A stretch of 64,000 bases of DNA from an uncultured Alphaproteobacteria bacterium (GCA_902620425.1 CACNHX010000001.1:350903-414902), one strand, 5' to 3'. Positions 35,245 to 45,679 are shown, counted from the stretch's first letter. The notes: a model not told the origin generated them from the sequence alone. Made by a program: numbers and translations.

Positions 35245-36992
35245 TGTCCTCAGAAAAAAAACAATCAGTTACTTCAAGAATAGTTTTTCATTATTTAATG
35301 GGTCATAAACTCAAAATAATATTAGCTTTATTGATGATGGTTATCTCAGCAGCAGCAACAGGTTTACATGCTTGGTTAGTAAGACCTGCGCTTGATGAAG
35401 TCTTAATCAAAGGGAATAAAGAAATGTTATTTTTAATTCCAATTGCAATTATTGTAGTGACCCTTTGTAAAGGATTGGCAACATATACTCACTCTTATCA
35501 AATGAGTAAAGTTGCACATTCTATTATTGCAAAACTTCAAACTCAGATGTTTGAAAAACTTATGTATTTGAATATGAAATTTTATAATGACTCTAAGTCA
35601 GGTAATTTAATTTCAAGACTCATAAATGATACTTACTACTTAAGACTTGCAATAGTTAAATCTGTAACAGGAATTATAAAAGATGTTTTAGTTATTATTT
35701 TTTTACTAGGTAATATGTTTTACCAAAGTTGGACTCTAACTCTTTTTGCTTTTTTTGCATTCCCTTTGGCAATCTGGCCCATAAGAAAAATTGGAAAGAG
35801 TATAAGAAAAATTACTTACACTATCCAAAACGAAATTGCAGTTTTTTCTAATGTATTAGCTGAGAGCATTAAAGGTATTAGACAAGTAAAAGCATACTCA
35901 AGAGAAAACTATGAAAAACAAAGAGCTTTTGAAACAATTAGTTTCATTCAAAAATATTTTACAAAATCTGCTTTTATTAGCAACCGCTTAAGCCCTTTAA
36001 TGGAATTTATTGGAAGTTTAGCTGTAGCACTCTCAATTTATGCTGGGGGTGTTTTTGTCTTAAATGAAAGTATGACTACAGGTCAATTTATGAGTTTTTT
36101 AGTAAGTCTTCTTCTAGCTTATCAACCGGTAAAGGCACTTGGCAATCTAAACATTAGTGTCCAAGAAGGACTAGCTGGAGCTGAGAGAATATTTAAACTT
36201 TTAGATACAAGTGAAAAAAATATAGAAAATATTGCTCCAAAAAAAACCATAGATCTAGATGGAGACATTGTTTTTAAAGACGTTTCATTTGCATATAACG
36301 ATAATACAGTACTTGATAAAATAAGTTTAAGAATACCAAAAGGAAAAAAAGTTGCATTAGTTGGCTTATCTGGATCTGGTAAATCAACTATAGCAAATAT
36401 AATTTTGCGATTATATGATAATTATTCAGGCTCTATATTAATTAATTCTAAAGATATAAAAGAACTAGATCTGACAGATGTAAGAAATAGTGTTTCAATA
36501 GTAACTCAAGAAACAATTTTATTTAATGAGAGTATATTTAATAACATTAAATATGGAAACCTTGAAGCAACTGATGAAGAGATTAATTTAGTTGCTAAAA
36601 ATGCTGGGATAAATAGTTTTTCAGAAGAATTGGATCAAAAACTACACACTATTATTGGAGAAAACGGCATAAAATTATCAGGTGGACAACGACAAAGAAT
36701 TGCTATTGCCCGAGCTCTAATAAAAGATGCTCCACTTTTAATTATGGATGAAGCTACATCTTCTTTAGATAACATAACTGAAAATAAAATTCATGAAACA
36801 ATAAATAGTCTTATGAATAATAAAACCAAATTAATAATTGCACATAGATTAAGCACAATAGAAGATGCAGACATTATCTACGTTTTAGATAAAGGCAAAA
36901 TTGAAAGTCAGGGTAAGCATGAAGAGTTAATTTCAAAATCAACAATTTACAAAAAATTACAACTAAGAGAACAGTTGGAAAATGAGTTTTAA
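35244..36992 (+). CDS. msbA: Lipid A export ABC transporter MsbA-type
   Basis: 582 residues: a six-helix membrane domain (about 1-320) and one ATPase domain with Walker A GLSGSGKST, signature LSGGQRQR, Walker B LLIMDEATSSLD and H-loop IAHRLST. It lies with waaA, lpxK and an lpxL-type gene, so flipping of lipid A core is the likely job. Confidence 0.92.
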   Translation: MSSEKKQSVTSRIVFHYLMGHKLKIILALLMMVISAAATGLHAWLVRPALDEVLIKGNKEMLFLIPIAIIVVTLCKGLATYTHSYQMSKVAHSIIAKLQTQMFEKLMYLNMKFYNDSKSGNLISRLINDTYYLRLAIVKSVTGIIKDVLVIIFLLGNMFYQSWTLTLFAFFAFPLAIWPIRKIGKSIRKITYTIQNEIAVFSNVLAESIKGIRQVKAYSRENYEKQRAFETISFIQKYFTKSAFISNRLSPLMEFIGSLAVALSIYAGGVFVLNESMTTGQFMSFLVSLLLAYQPVKALGNLNISVQEGLAGAERIFKLLDTSEKNIENIAPKKTIDLDGDIVFKDVSFAYNDNTVLDKISLRIPKGKKVALVGLSGSGKSTIANIILRLYDNYSGSILINSKDIKELDLTDVRNSVSIVTQETILFNESIFNNIKYGNLEATDEEINLVAKNAGINSFSEELDQKLHTIIGENGIKLSGGQRQRIAIARALIKDAPLLIMDEATSSLDNITENKIHETINSLMNNKTKLIIAHRLSTIEDADIIYVLDKGKIESQGKHEELISKSTIYKKLQLREQLENEF

Positions 36993-37653
36993 AAAAAAAA
37001 TTTTTAAATTTTCTATATCTCAAAAAATTTTGGCATTTATAGGTTACCTATATATCTTATTTGTATGTTACACTTCTAAAATACAGATTATAAACTCTGA
37101 ATTACCGGAAAAATTGTGGAGAGAAAATAAACCTTTTATTTTAGCATTTTGGCATGGTCAATTGATGATGATAGGACATGTATGGAAAAGTAAAGCTGTG
37201 TTAAATATGTTAGCATCTAGCCATAGTGATGGTCGATTTGGTGCATATATTGCAGGTCATTTTAATTTAAAAAATGTTTCTATAATGTCAAAAAATAAAT
37301 CACCCTCATTGAGGAAAGTATTTAAAATTTTAAAAGATAGAAATTATATTGGTATTACTCCTGATGGACCAAGAGGACCAAATAAGAAAGTCTCAGAAGG
37401 AATTATAAAAATTGCAATTCATTCTCAAGTCCCAATAATACCTCTTGGTTTTGCCTCAAATAAAAATCTTAAACTTAAATCTTGGGACTCATTTTTAATA
37501 ACATATCCATTTTCAAAATGTAGATTTGTCTGGGGTGAGCCAATTATTATTCCTTCTTCTACTAAAGATGATGATTTAGATAGATATAAAAATTTCTTGG
37601 AAGAAAAAATTAATGATTGCATAGAATCAGCAGAAAAAAATCTAAATGTTTAG
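36982..37653 (+). CDS. DUF374 lysophospholipid acyltransferase-like protein
   Basis: 223 residues of the LPLAT superfamily, DUF374 branch. FWHGQLMMIGHVW contains the catalytic-type His; SSHSDGRFGAYIAGHF and ITPDGPRGPNKK are family markers. One N-terminal membrane segment. Usually found next to waaA; probably acylates a Kdo-lipid A or phospholipid intermediate. Overlaps msbA by 11 bp and waaA by 8 bp. Confidence 0.88.
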   Translation: MSFKKKIFKFSISQKILAFIGYLYILFVCYTSKIQIINSELPEKLWRENKPFILAFWHGQLMMIGHVWKSKAVLNMLASSHSDGRFGAYIAGHFNLKNVSIMSKNKSPSLRKVFKILKDRNYIGITPDGPRGPNKKVSEGIIKIAIHSQVPIIPLGFASNKNLKLKSWDSFLITYPFSKCRFVWGEPIIIPSSTKDDDLDRYKNFLEEKINDCIESAEKNLNV

Positions 37654-38866
37654 AATATATCAAATACTAAGTACTCTTCTAATACCATTAATTATTTTTA
37701 ATATATTTATTCGTATTTATAGAAAAAAAGAGGATAGGCTAAGATTTATTGAAAGGTTTGGAAAACCAACGATAAAAAAAAATACTGAGAAAAAAACTTT
37801 ATGGATACATGCTGCAAGTATTGGCGAATTTAAATCTTCAGATTTAATTATAGAACGATATCATAAAATATTTGATATTTTAGTTACAACAACAACAAAA
37901 TCTTCAGCGGAATATATTGAGGAGTTTTATAAAAATAAAATTATCCATCAGTACATCCCATTTGATGTGTCTCTGTGGTGTTCAAGGTTTTTAAACTTTT
38001 GGAAACCAAATCTAATTCTATGGATAGAGTCAGATATTTGGCCAAATATGCTTAATAAAATCAGAGTTAAAAATATCAATTGTTTATATTTAAATGCAAG
38101 GATTTCCCCAACATCTTTTAAAAAATGGAAAACTACTAAAAATTTCTACAGAAATTCATTAATGAGTTTTAATAAAATTTTTGCGCAAAGCAAAGATGAC
38201 AAAAAAAGAATTCAAGAATTAACAAACTTACAAATTGACTATGTTGGAAATTTAAAATTAGCTAATAACAAAAACAATTATTCAATAAATAAAGATCAAT
38301 CAAATACAATCATGATTGCAAGTACTCATTCTAATGAGGAAAAAGAAATAATTAAATGTATTAAAAAAACAATTCGTGAATTTAATTTAAAAATTTATCT
38401 TGCACCAAGGCATCCAGAAAGAATTAGTATAATTAAGCAAGAATTAAATAAAGAAGGATTTAATATTTCTTTAGAATCTAAAAAAGAATTTGAAGAAAAT
38501 AATATCGTAATAATTGATAGTTTTGGAAAATTAGATCAATATTTTAAAATTAGTGATTTAGTTATTTTAGGTGGTTCTTTTTTAAAAAATATTGGTGGAC
38601 ATAACCCTATTGAGCCTGCAAGTTATGGATGTGCAATTATTAGTGGTAATAATGTTGATAATTGGACTAATATTTATGAAGATATGGTAAAAGCAAAATC
38701 ATGTATAATAGTAAATAAGTTTGAAGATATTGATATAAAGATGAAAGAATTACTAAATAATAATTTGGAAATAAAAAAAATTCAAGCAAATGCAATTGAG
38801 TTTTCTAATAGATCTTTCTTTGAAAAAGAAAAGCTTTTCAAAGACATCGAAAAGTACATTAATTAA
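37646..38866 (+). CDS. waaA: 3-deoxy-D-manno-octulosonic acid (Kdo) transferase
   Basis: 406 residues of glycosyltransferase family 30. N-terminal membrane anchor, then LWIHAASIGEFKSSDLII with the catalytic Glu, LILWIESDIWPNML, and the CMP-Kdo site GGSFLKNIGGHNPIEPASYG. Adds Kdo to lipid IVA. Confidence 0.94.
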   Translation: MFRIYQILSTLLIPLIIFNIFIRIYRKKEDRLRFIERFGKPTIKKNTEKKTLWIHAASIGEFKSSDLIIERYHKIFDILVTTTTKSSAEYIEEFYKNKIIHQYIPFDVSLWCSRFLNFWKPNLILWIESDIWPNMLNKIRVKNINCLYLNARISPTSFKKWKTTKNFYRNSLMSFNKIFAQSKDDKKRIQELTNLQIDYVGNLKLANNKNNYSINKDQSNTIMIASTHSNEEKEIIKCIKKTIREFNLKIYLAPRHPERISIIKQELNKEGFNISLESKKEFEENNIVIIDSFGKLDQYFKISDLVILGGSFLKNIGGHNPIEPASYGCAIISGNNVDNWTNIYEDMVKAKSCIIVNKFEDIDIKMKELLNNNLEIKKIQANAIEFSNRSFFEKEKLFKDIEKYIN

Positions 38867-38867
38867 A

Positions 38868-39866
38868 ATGCTTAAAGCTCCTAAATTTTGGTATAAAAAA
38901 AATGACACATACTTATCAAATTCCTTATATCCACTCTCATTACTATTTAGATTTGGAACTAAAATAAGAAATTTTGTTAGTAGAAAAACATCTTCTGGAA
39001 TTCCTGTAATTTGTATTGGGAATATAGTGGTGGGGGGAGCAGGTAAAACACCCGTTGCTTTAAAAATTGGAAATTTATTAAAGCTTAATGGATATAATCC
39101 TCACTTTGTTTCAAAAGGTTATGGTGGTGTTGAAAGATCTAATGTTCTTGTTGAAGAGTGGCACTCAGCAAAAAGTGTTGGAGATGAATCTTTGTTGCTT
39201 GCTGAAGTTGCTCCAACTTGGATTGGACAGGATAGAAATAAATCCTTTATTTTAGCTAAAGAAAAAGGTGCAGACTGTATAATTATGGATGATGGTTTTC
39301 AAAACCCAACTCTACAAAAAGATTTTTCAATAATTGTAATTAATGGAGAACAGGGTTTTGGAAATAAGCGAGTAATTCCATCTGGTCCTCTGAGAGAGAG
39401 TATTTCAAGAGGTATTTCCAGAGCAAATCTTGTCATCGTAATTGGAGAAATATCACAAGATGTAAAAGCTAAAATTCCTAGCACTGTTCCTATTATTCAT
39501 GCAAAATTTCAAATAAGTACAGATAATAAAATATATAAAAATCAAAAAGTAACAGCTTTTGCAGGTATTGCTTACCCTGAAAAATTTTATAATTCGCTTT
39601 CTGAACAAGGTGCTATTTTAGAAAAAAAAATTAGCTATCCTGATCATCATATATTTGATGAGAATGATATGTTAAATCTTGCAGAAAATGCTAACCTTAC
39701 AAAATCTATATTAGTTACTACAAAAAAAGATTTTGTAAGAATTCCAAAATCATATCGATCCTTAGTCAGCACTCTAAATGGTGAAATCGAATTTGAAGAT
39801 GAAATTTTACTTAAAGAGATTTTGAGCAATATACTAGAAAATAAAATTAATGATTTAGTATTATGA
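38868..39866 (+). CDS. lpxK: Tetraacyldisaccharide 4'-kinase
   Basis: The open frame extends upstream into waaA, but the ATG at 38868, one base after the waaA stop, starts the usual LpxK N-terminus (MLKAPKFWYKK); this gives 332 residues. P-loop is GNIVVGGAGKTPVAL; the Asp-rich catalytic segment is IIMDDGFQNPTL. Phosphorylates lipid A disaccharide at the membrane. Followed by the lpxL-type gene with a 4 bp overlap. Confidence 0.94.
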   Translation: MLKAPKFWYKKNDTYLSNSLYPLSLLFRFGTKIRNFVSRKTSSGIPVICIGNIVVGGAGKTPVALKIGNLLKLNGYNPHFVSKGYGGVERSNVLVEEWHSAKSVGDESLLLAEVAPTWIGQDRNKSFILAKEKGADCIIMDDGFQNPTLQKDFSIIVINGEQGFGNKRVIPSGPLRESISRGISRANLVIVIGEISQDVKAKIPSTVPIIHAKFQISTDNKIYKNQKVTAFAGIAYPEKFYNSLSEQGAILEKKISYPDHHIFDENDMLNLAENANLTKSILVTTKKDFVRIPKSYRSLVSTLNGEIEFEDEILLKEILSNILENKINDLVL

Positions 39867-40726
39867 AATACGTATTTTATTTTTTGCAGTATATCGGTTT
39901 CATTTTTATTTATTTTTTATATAAAATTTTACCACTAAATTTATCTGTAAAGTTTTCATCTTTTCTATTTAGATTTTTTGGTAAATTTTCAGGAGCGAAT
40001 AAAACTGCCATTAATAATTGTAAACATGTTTTTCCAAATCTTAAAGATGAAGAAATAAAAAATATTATTAAAAAGAGTTGGAATAATTTAGGAATAACAA
40101 TTTGTGAACTTTTGAGAATTAATGATATTTTCAATAAAAATAAAATTAAATATAACAAAATAGAGAATATTGAAGATTTTATCAAAAATAATAAACAAGC
40201 AATTTTTATCAGTATTCATCAATCTAATTGGGAAGTTTTAGTGCCAAGTCTAGATAGAATTGGAATTAATATTGTTGGTATTTATAGGCATATAAATAAT
40301 AATTTTATAGATAAACTAATACTAAATATTAGACAAAATTCACTTGTCTCTAAAAATAGTTTTTACACTCCCAAGGGAAAGAAAAGTGCTAAAGATATTT
40401 TAGATGCAATAAATAATTCTTTATCAATTGTATTATTGATAGACCAAAAAGATTCCTCAGGAGAAGAAGTGATGTTTTTTAACAAAAAAGTTAAGACACA
40501 AACGGGTTTTTTAAAAATAGCTAGAAAATATAATTTACCAATAATTCCAATACAAAATAAGAGAATTAATGATGGAAATATTGAACTGACATTTTTAGAA
40601 CCATTTTATCACAATAATTTAGAAGTAAATGATACTCAGATGATGGAAAAAATTCATAATAAGATTGAAGAGTGGATCAAAGCAGAACCAACTCAATGGT
40701 TCTGGCAACATAAAAGATTTAGTTAA
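39863..40726 (+). CDS. Lipid A biosynthesis (Kdo)2-lipid IVA acyltransferase-like
   Basis: 287 residues, LpxL/LpxM (HtrB) family. An N-terminal helix, the catalytic FISIHQSNWEVL (HxxxxE form), GIYRHINNNFIDKLI and VLLIDQKDSSGEEV with the family's DQ block. Which acyl position it modifies is not visible. Convergent with xseA, overlapping by 8 bp. Confidence 0.88.
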   Translation: MKYVFYFLQYIGFIFIYFLYKILPLNLSVKFSSFLFRFFGKFSGANKTAINNCKHVFPNLKDEEIKNIIKKSWNNLGITICELLRINDIFNKNKIKYNKIENIEDFIKNNKQAIFISIHQSNWEVLVPSLDRIGINIVGIYRHINNNFIDKLILNIRQNSLVSKNSFYTPKGKKSAKDILDAINNSLSIVLLIDQKDSSGEEVMFFNKKVKTQTGFLKIARKYNLPIIPIQNKRINDGNIELTFLEPFYHNNLEVNDTQMMEKIHNKIEEWIKAEPTQWFWQHKRFS

Positions 40727-42050
40727 TTTTTTTTACCTTAATATCAATTGTTCCATCAATAAGCTTAACAGATAACTGATCATTAGTAGCAATTTTTTTT
40801 GTAGTCTTAACAATTTTCTTTTTATTCATCAAAATAGCGTATCCCTTTTTAAGATTTGAAGAGATAGAATTTGAATAAAGAAGTCTCATATTTGCTTTGT
40901 ATTTTGCAAGATTAACTTTGTAGTTATTAGCAATATTTAAATGTAGATTTTTTGAAAGATTATTTATCTTTGTTTTTGTTAAGTTAACTAAAGAATCTGG
41001 AGAAATTACAGATTTACCTAAATTTATGAATTTTAATTTAGAAATGCTAAATTTGTTTTCAATTGATAAAGTTAAATTTTTATAATCATCTAAAAGCTTT
41101 TCCTTGTAATTATTAACTATTAAGCTTGGTGATTTAAGAAACTTATTTAAATATTCGTAATTTTCCTTTTTGGACTGAATTTGTGAATTAACCTTTGTGT
41201 TTAATCTTAGTTGTAAATTTTTAATTTTTTCTATTAGTTCAAATCTAACTGGGGTAGCTTTTTCAGCTGCCGCAGTTGGTGTAGACGCTCTTAAATCTGA
41301 TACTAAATCAATAATTGTTGTATCTGTTTCATGACCTATTGCTGAAATAATTGGTATTTTTGAATCAAAAACACTTGTTGCAAGATTTTCATCATTAAAT
41401 GCCATTAAATCTTCCGTACTTCCTCCACCTCTAGCAACAATAAGAATATCTGGTTTGCCTAATTTAAGTTTATTGAAACCTTCGATAGCATTTATAATGC
41501 TATATGCTGCGTCAACACCTTGTACAGAAACAGGCCATATATCTAAAGGCATTGGAAAACGATCATTCACTCTATTAATTATATCATATATTACAGAACC
41601 AGTGGGAGATGTAATTATACCTAATCTCTCAGGCAAAAAAGGTAATGGAATTTTTTTATCTTCATCAAAATAGCCTTTTTTTTGAAGTCTTTTTTTTCTT
41701 TCTTCAATGATTTTTAAAAGTGCTCCCTCTCCTGCAATTTCAATTTTATCAATATCTATCTGGTAAGTAGTTTTATAGCGAGACCAAGTAGTGATTCTCC
41801 CAGTTGCAATTATTTCTAGTCCTATTTCCGGATTTATATCTAAATATTTTTTTTTCTGATCCCAAATAACTCCACTTAAAATTGAATCTTCGTCTTTAAG
41901 TGTTAGATAAATTTGCCCTCTTGTTGCGGTTTTTACCTCAGAAATTTCTCCTTTAATTCTTACATAATTAAAATTGGACTCAATTACTTCTTTAAATGCT
42001 TGATTAAATTCTGAAACTTCAAATTCTGGTATATTAATTTTATCTATCAT
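40719..42050 (-). CDS. xseA: Exodeoxyribonuclease VII large subunit
   Basis: 443 residues. N-terminal OB fold (YVRIKGEISEVKTATRGQIYLTL within it), the central catalytic domain with VARGGGSTEDLMAFND and SAIGHETDTTI, and a long helical C-terminal region rich in Lys/Asn. Degrades single-stranded DNA with XseB. Overlaps tadA by 11 bp. Confidence 0.95.
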   Translation of the reverse strand: MIDKINIPEFEVSEFNQAFKEVIESNFNYVRIKGEISEVKTATRGQIYLTLKDEDSILSGVIWDQKKKYLDINPEIGLEIIATGRITTWSRYKTTYQIDIDKIEIAGEGALLKIIEERKKRLQKKGYFDEDKKIPLPFLPERLGIITSPTGSVIYDIINRVNDRFPMPLDIWPVSVQGVDAAYSIINAIEGFNKLKLGKPDILIVARGGGSTEDLMAFNDENLATSVFDSKIPIISAIGHETDTTIIDLVSDLRASTPTAAAEKATPVRFELIEKIKNLQLRLNTKVNSQIQSKKENYEYLNKFLKSPSLIVNNYKEKLLDDYKNLTLSIENKFSISKLKFINLGKSVISPDSLVNLTKTKINNLSKNLHLNIANNYKVNLAKYKANMRLLYSNSISSNLKKGYAILMNKKKIVKTTKKIATNDQLSVKLIDGTIDIKVKKIN

Positions 42051-42495
42051 GCTTATTTTTAAAAAATTTTTTTAATAAATTACTACATTCTTTTTCCATA
42101 ATGCCACCATAAATAGTTGGCATAAATATATTTTCTCTTTGAAAAGCAACTCGGAGTTTTTCAATTCCTCCATTTTTTTCATCATACGCCCCAAAATATA
42201 GATCTTTAATATGTACTTCACTTATTGCGCTAGCACACATTGTGCATGGTTCCAAGGTAACAAATAATGTCATATTTTCTAAATATTTAAGTTTTAGTCT
42301 TTCACACGTTTCTTGAATAAGATTTAATTCACAATGTTTGATAGCATTTTTATTTTTATTTACTGTGTTGTAGCTTCTAGCTACAATCTTCTTCGTTTTA
42401 TTATCAACAAGTATTCCTCCGACTGGAACTTCATTTAAATTATAAGCTTTATCTGCTTCAATAATTGCTTCTTTCATAAAAAAATCAACGTTCAT
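42040..42495 (-). CDS. tadA: tRNA-specific adenosine deaminase
   Basis: The frame opens at a GTG (42507), but the ATG at 42495 begins the normal helix (MNVDFFMKEAIIEA), giving 151 residues. Zinc ligands are in KHCELN (His; Cys replaces the usual Ala before the catalytic Glu) and LEPCTMCASAI. Deaminates A34 to inosine in tRNA-Arg. The KHCELN variant is unusual but keeps both His and Glu. Confidence 0.9.
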   Translation of the reverse strand: MNVDFFMKEAIIEADKAYNLNEVPVGGILVDNKTKKIVARSYNTVNKNKNAIKHCELNLIQETCERLKLKYLENMTLFVTLEPCTMCASAISEVHIKDLYFGAYDEKNGGIEKLRVAFQRENIFMPTIYGGIMEKECSNLLKKFFKNKHDR

Positions 42496-42535
42496 TCTGG
42501 AACACACTTATGTTGTACATTATAATTGAATTATA

Positions 42536-43234
42536 ATGAAAAAACCAATTATTGGAATAACTCTTGATAGCGAAAAAAAGAAAACATACTCAAAATTTCC
42601 ATGGTATGCATTGAGGGAAAATTACTTAACTTCCTTAACAAAATTTAATGCTATTCCTTTTCCTCTTTTACATGAAAAAAAATATATTGGTGATTTTTGT
42701 GATTTAATTGATGGTCTAATTATTACTGGAGGTGATTTTGATATTAATCCTAAATTATATAAAACAAGTAATACTCAATCTAAAAATATAAAAAATAAGA
42801 GAACAAATTTTGAATTAAATATTTTCAATAATTTTTTTAAATATAACAAACCTATATTGGGAATTTGTGGTGGTGCGCAACTTATCAATGTTGCATGTGG
42901 TGGAACATTAATACAAGATTTAAAAAGAGATCCGATAAACCATGAACAAGTAAATCCAAGAAATCAAACTAGTCACAGTGTTAATATTTTAAAAAAAACT
43001 CAATTATATAAAATATGTGGGACTCAAAAAATAAAAGTTAATAGTGCACATCATCAGTCAGTAAAAAAAATTGGTAAAGACCTTAATGTTTCATGTGCAG
43101 CCAATGATGGTGTTATTGAAGGAATAGAGCACAAAAAACATAAATGGTGTATTGGCTTGCAATGGCACCCTGAATTTTTAATTACAAAATCTGATATAAA
43201 AATAATAAAAAATTTTATTAATGAAGCAAAGTGA
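42536..43234 (+). CDS. Gamma-glutamyl-GABA hydrolase-like peptidase C26 protein
   Basis: 232 residues of class I GATase-like hydrolase. DGLIITGGDFDINPKLY, nucleophile Cys in PILGICGGAQLINVACGG, and the His/Glu in GLQWHPEF. PuuD cleaves gamma-glutamyl-GABA in putrescine breakdown; other C26 members hydrolyse related amides. No putrescine genes nearby, so the substrate is open. Overlaps the next gene by 4 bp. Confidence 0.87.
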   Translation: MKKPIIGITLDSEKKKTYSKFPWYALRENYLTSLTKFNAIPFPLLHEKKYIGDFCDLIDGLIITGGDFDINPKLYKTSNTQSKNIKNKRTNFELNIFNNFFKYNKPILGICGGAQLINVACGGTLIQDLKRDPINHEQVNPRNQTSHSVNILKKTQLYKICGTQKIKVNSAHHQSVKKIGKDLNVSCAANDGVIEGIEHKKHKWCIGLQWHPEFLITKSDIKIIKNFINEAK

Positions 43235-43923
43235 ATATTAGAATTTCAAAATATCTATCAAGTGCTGGAATTTGTTCACGAAGAGATGCAGAAAAATTAA
43301 TTATTGAAAAGAAAATTAAAATTAATAATGAAATATGTGCTCACCCAAGTCATAAAGTAAGTAATTTAGATATTATTAAAGTTAATAATAAAATTGTTAA
43401 AAAAATAAATAAAGTTGAAGTATGGAAGTTATACAAACCAATTAAATATATTTGTAGTACAAAAGATAATTTAGGTAGGAAAAAAATTTTTGATTTATTA
43501 CCAAAAAATATTGGTCAATTGATATGTGTAGGAAGATTAGATTATATGAGTGAAGGGTTGATCTTGCTTACTAATAATGGTGATTATTCAAGATATTTAG
43601 AACATCCATCTTCAAACGTTGAGCGGATCTATAGAGTTTGTATAAATAGCAAAGTACAAAATATTGATCTGCAAAAAATTAATAAAGGCATTACAATTAA
43701 GGAAATTAGTTATAGAAAAATTAAAGTTACCTTTGAAAAAAAATTAAAAAATCAGAGTTGGTTAATTTTTAAACTAAAAGAAGGAAAAAATAGAGAGATT
43801 AGAAATATTTGTAATTATTTTTCATGGAATATAGTTAAGTTAATAAGAATAGGATATGGCCCTTACAAGCTTGGTAAGCTTAAAGAGGGGCAATTTCAAA
43901 AATTAAATACAATTATAAAATGA
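43231..43923 (+). CDS. RsuA/RluB-family rRNA pseudouridine synthase
   Basis: 230 residues starting at GTG (GTGA overlap). An N-terminal S4 RNA-binding domain (RISKYLSSAGICSRRDAEKLI) and the catalytic Asp in CVGRLDYMSEGLILLTNNG; the C-terminal KLKEGKNREIRNICNYF is diagnostic. RluB (23S U2605) is the usual member in alphaproteobacteria, but RsuA/RluE/F cannot be excluded. Confidence 0.92.
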   Translation: MNIRISKYLSSAGICSRRDAEKLIIEKKIKINNEICAHPSHKVSNLDIIKVNNKIVKKINKVEVWKLYKPIKYICSTKDNLGRKKIFDLLPKNIGQLICVGRLDYMSEGLILLTNNGDYSRYLEHPSSNVERIYRVCINSKVQNIDLQKINKGITIKEISYRKIKVTFEKKLKNQSWLIFKLKEGKNREIRNICNYFSWNIVKLIRIGYGPYKLGKLKEGQFQKLNTIIK

Positions 43924-44480
43924 TAAGGATTACTGGAGGAAAGTTTAAACAAAAAAAATTAGCTAGTATTAATGATTTTGTAAGACCAACTTCTTCTCTA
44001 AAAAGAGAAGCTTTTTTTTCAGTTATTGAAAGTTATGCAATCAAAAATTCAATTGAATTATATAAAAATAAAATTTTTTTAGATCTTTTCGCAGGTATTG
44101 GCACAATGGGTTTAGAAGCAATTTCTAGAGGCATGAGTGAAGTAATTTTTTTTGAAAATAATATTGAGGTTATTAATATTTTAAGAACAAATTGTTTAGA
44201 TATTTGTAAAAATAATCAATTTAAAATTTATGAAGAAGACCTTATTAATTCTAAATTAGAAATAGAATTTCAAAATATTTCAGTTGTTTATATTGATCCA
44301 CCATATGCAAAGTATAATTTAACAAAGTTTTTAGAAAAATTATCAAATAAAATTAAAGATACTACTTTGATTGGTTTGGAGACGAGTGAGAGAGATGATA
44401 TTGTAATTCCAGAAAATTTGAATCTACTTCAAAAAAAGACTTACGGTAAAACAATAATTTATTTTTTAAAATTATCTTAA
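43920..44480 (+). CDS. rsmD: 16S rRNA (guanine966-N2)-methyltransferase
   Basis: 186 residues. The start RITGGKFKQKKL, RPTSSLKREAFFSVI, the AdoMet site FLDLFAGIGTMGLEAISRG and the catalytic motif VYIDPPYAKYN are typical RsmD. 4 bp overlap with the pseudouridine synthase gene; convergent with pgi, overlapping by 9 bp. Confidence 0.94.
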   Translation: MIRITGGKFKQKKLASINDFVRPTSSLKREAFFSVIESYAIKNSIELYKNKIFLDLFAGIGTMGLEAISRGMSEVIFFENNIEVINILRTNCLDICKNNQFKIYEEDLINSKLEIEFQNISVVYIDPPYAKYNLTKFLEKLSNKIKDTTLIGLETSERDDIVIPENLNLLQKKTYGKTIIYFLKLS

Positions 44481-45671
44481 ATAAGTTTTCGTTAGTTTTT
44501 TACCTTGTTCAACAGCAGGTTGATCAAAAGGATCTACATCTAAATACATACAAGAAGCAATTGTTTCTATAATACTAAAAGATAATAATTTACCTAAGTT
44601 TTGTTCATCTATTTTAGGAATATAAATTTCTCTAAAACTAAAATTATTTAATTTAAAAGTTTCGATGGTTGCACGCTGTTCAGCCTCCATTAAATCACCC
44701 ATTGTTTTATCTTTAAAATAGTCAATATCAGTACCTTGAAACATATCATTATTAATTTTTATGCCCTTATTTGAATGATCTGTAGTGATAAAGGTGAAAT
44801 ATTTATCTTTAGGTCCATCTAAATACAATTGTAATTGACTATGTTGATCAGTGGTCCCTACTGAATGAATTGCCGTAATACCTTTATTATTTTTTCCAAT
44901 ACTTTCTGCCCAAAGTTGAAGATACCATTTTCCAAAAAAATAAAGTGAATCAGAATATGTCATTAAAACATTATTAGTAAATTTTACATTTTCTTTTTGA
45001 GTTAAATATCTTCCAAGATCATAAGGTCTGTAGTTATCAATATTATTAATTACTTCAGATGCTCCACCAAAAAGTGCGTCTATATTTAATCCAGAAATGA
45101 TTGCAGGAACTATACCTACATTAGTAAATATAGAGTATCTGCCTCCAACATCTTTATGATGCTCTAATAGTAAACAATTATTATATTTTGCAATTTTAAA
45201 AAGTGGTGATTCTTTAAATTCAGTTATAATTAGAGTATTTGAAAAAAAATCTTCAACTTTGTTAGCTTCCATTGCCTTTTGATAGAGACATGAAAATTGA
45301 GATAATGTCTCTGGTGTAGTACCCGATTTTGAAATAACCAAAAAGCCAGTTAGCTCAAAATTAATATTTTGAAAATTTTTTTCAAAATTAATAGGATCAA
45401 CATTATCATAAAATTCTAAAATAATTTTATTATTGGAAATAATATTATTTAATGCTCTAGCTCCTAAATTTGAACCTCCTGTACCAAATACAATTATTTT
45501 TTCCTTTTTCTCTTTAAATTGTTTTGAAATTTTTATGGTTTCTTCTAATAAATTTTTATCTGAAATAATATTCAGAGAAGGAAGTTTTTCTATTAAATTA
45601 GTTATACTTTGATCAGTATCTTTATTTTGAGTGATTTTGTCAAAATTTGAATTAAAGTATTTTATTTCCAT
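44472..45671 (-). CDS. pgi: Glucose-6-phosphate isomerase (short form)
   Basis: 399 residues, much shorter than the 550-residue E. coli enzyme but like other compact alphaproteobacterial forms. FGTGGSNLGARALNN (sugar phosphate site), VISKSGTTPETLSQF, GGRYSIFTNVGIVPA and HSVGTTDQHSQLQLYLDGP hold the conserved catalytic residues. Interconverts glucose-6-phosphate and fructose-6-phosphate. Confidence 0.92.
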   Translation of the reverse strand: MEIKYFNSNFDKITQNKDTDQSITNLIEKLPSLNIISDKNLLEETIKISKQFKEKKEKIIVFGTGGSNLGARALNNIISNNKIILEFYDNVDPINFEKNFQNINFELTGFLVISKSGTTPETLSQFSCLYQKAMEANKVEDFFSNTLIITEFKESPLFKIAKYNNCLLLEHHKDVGGRYSIFTNVGIVPAIISGLNIDALFGGASEVINNIDNYRPYDLGRYLTQKENVKFTNNVLMTYSDSLYFFGKWYLQLWAESIGKNNKGITAIHSVGTTDQHSQLQLYLDGPKDKYFTFITTDHSNKGIKINNDMFQGTDIDYFKDKTMGDLMEAEQRATIETFKLNNFSFREIYIPKIDEQNLGKLLSFSIIETIASCMYLDVDPFDQPAVEQGKKLTKTYLR

Positions 45672-45679
45672 TTATAAAA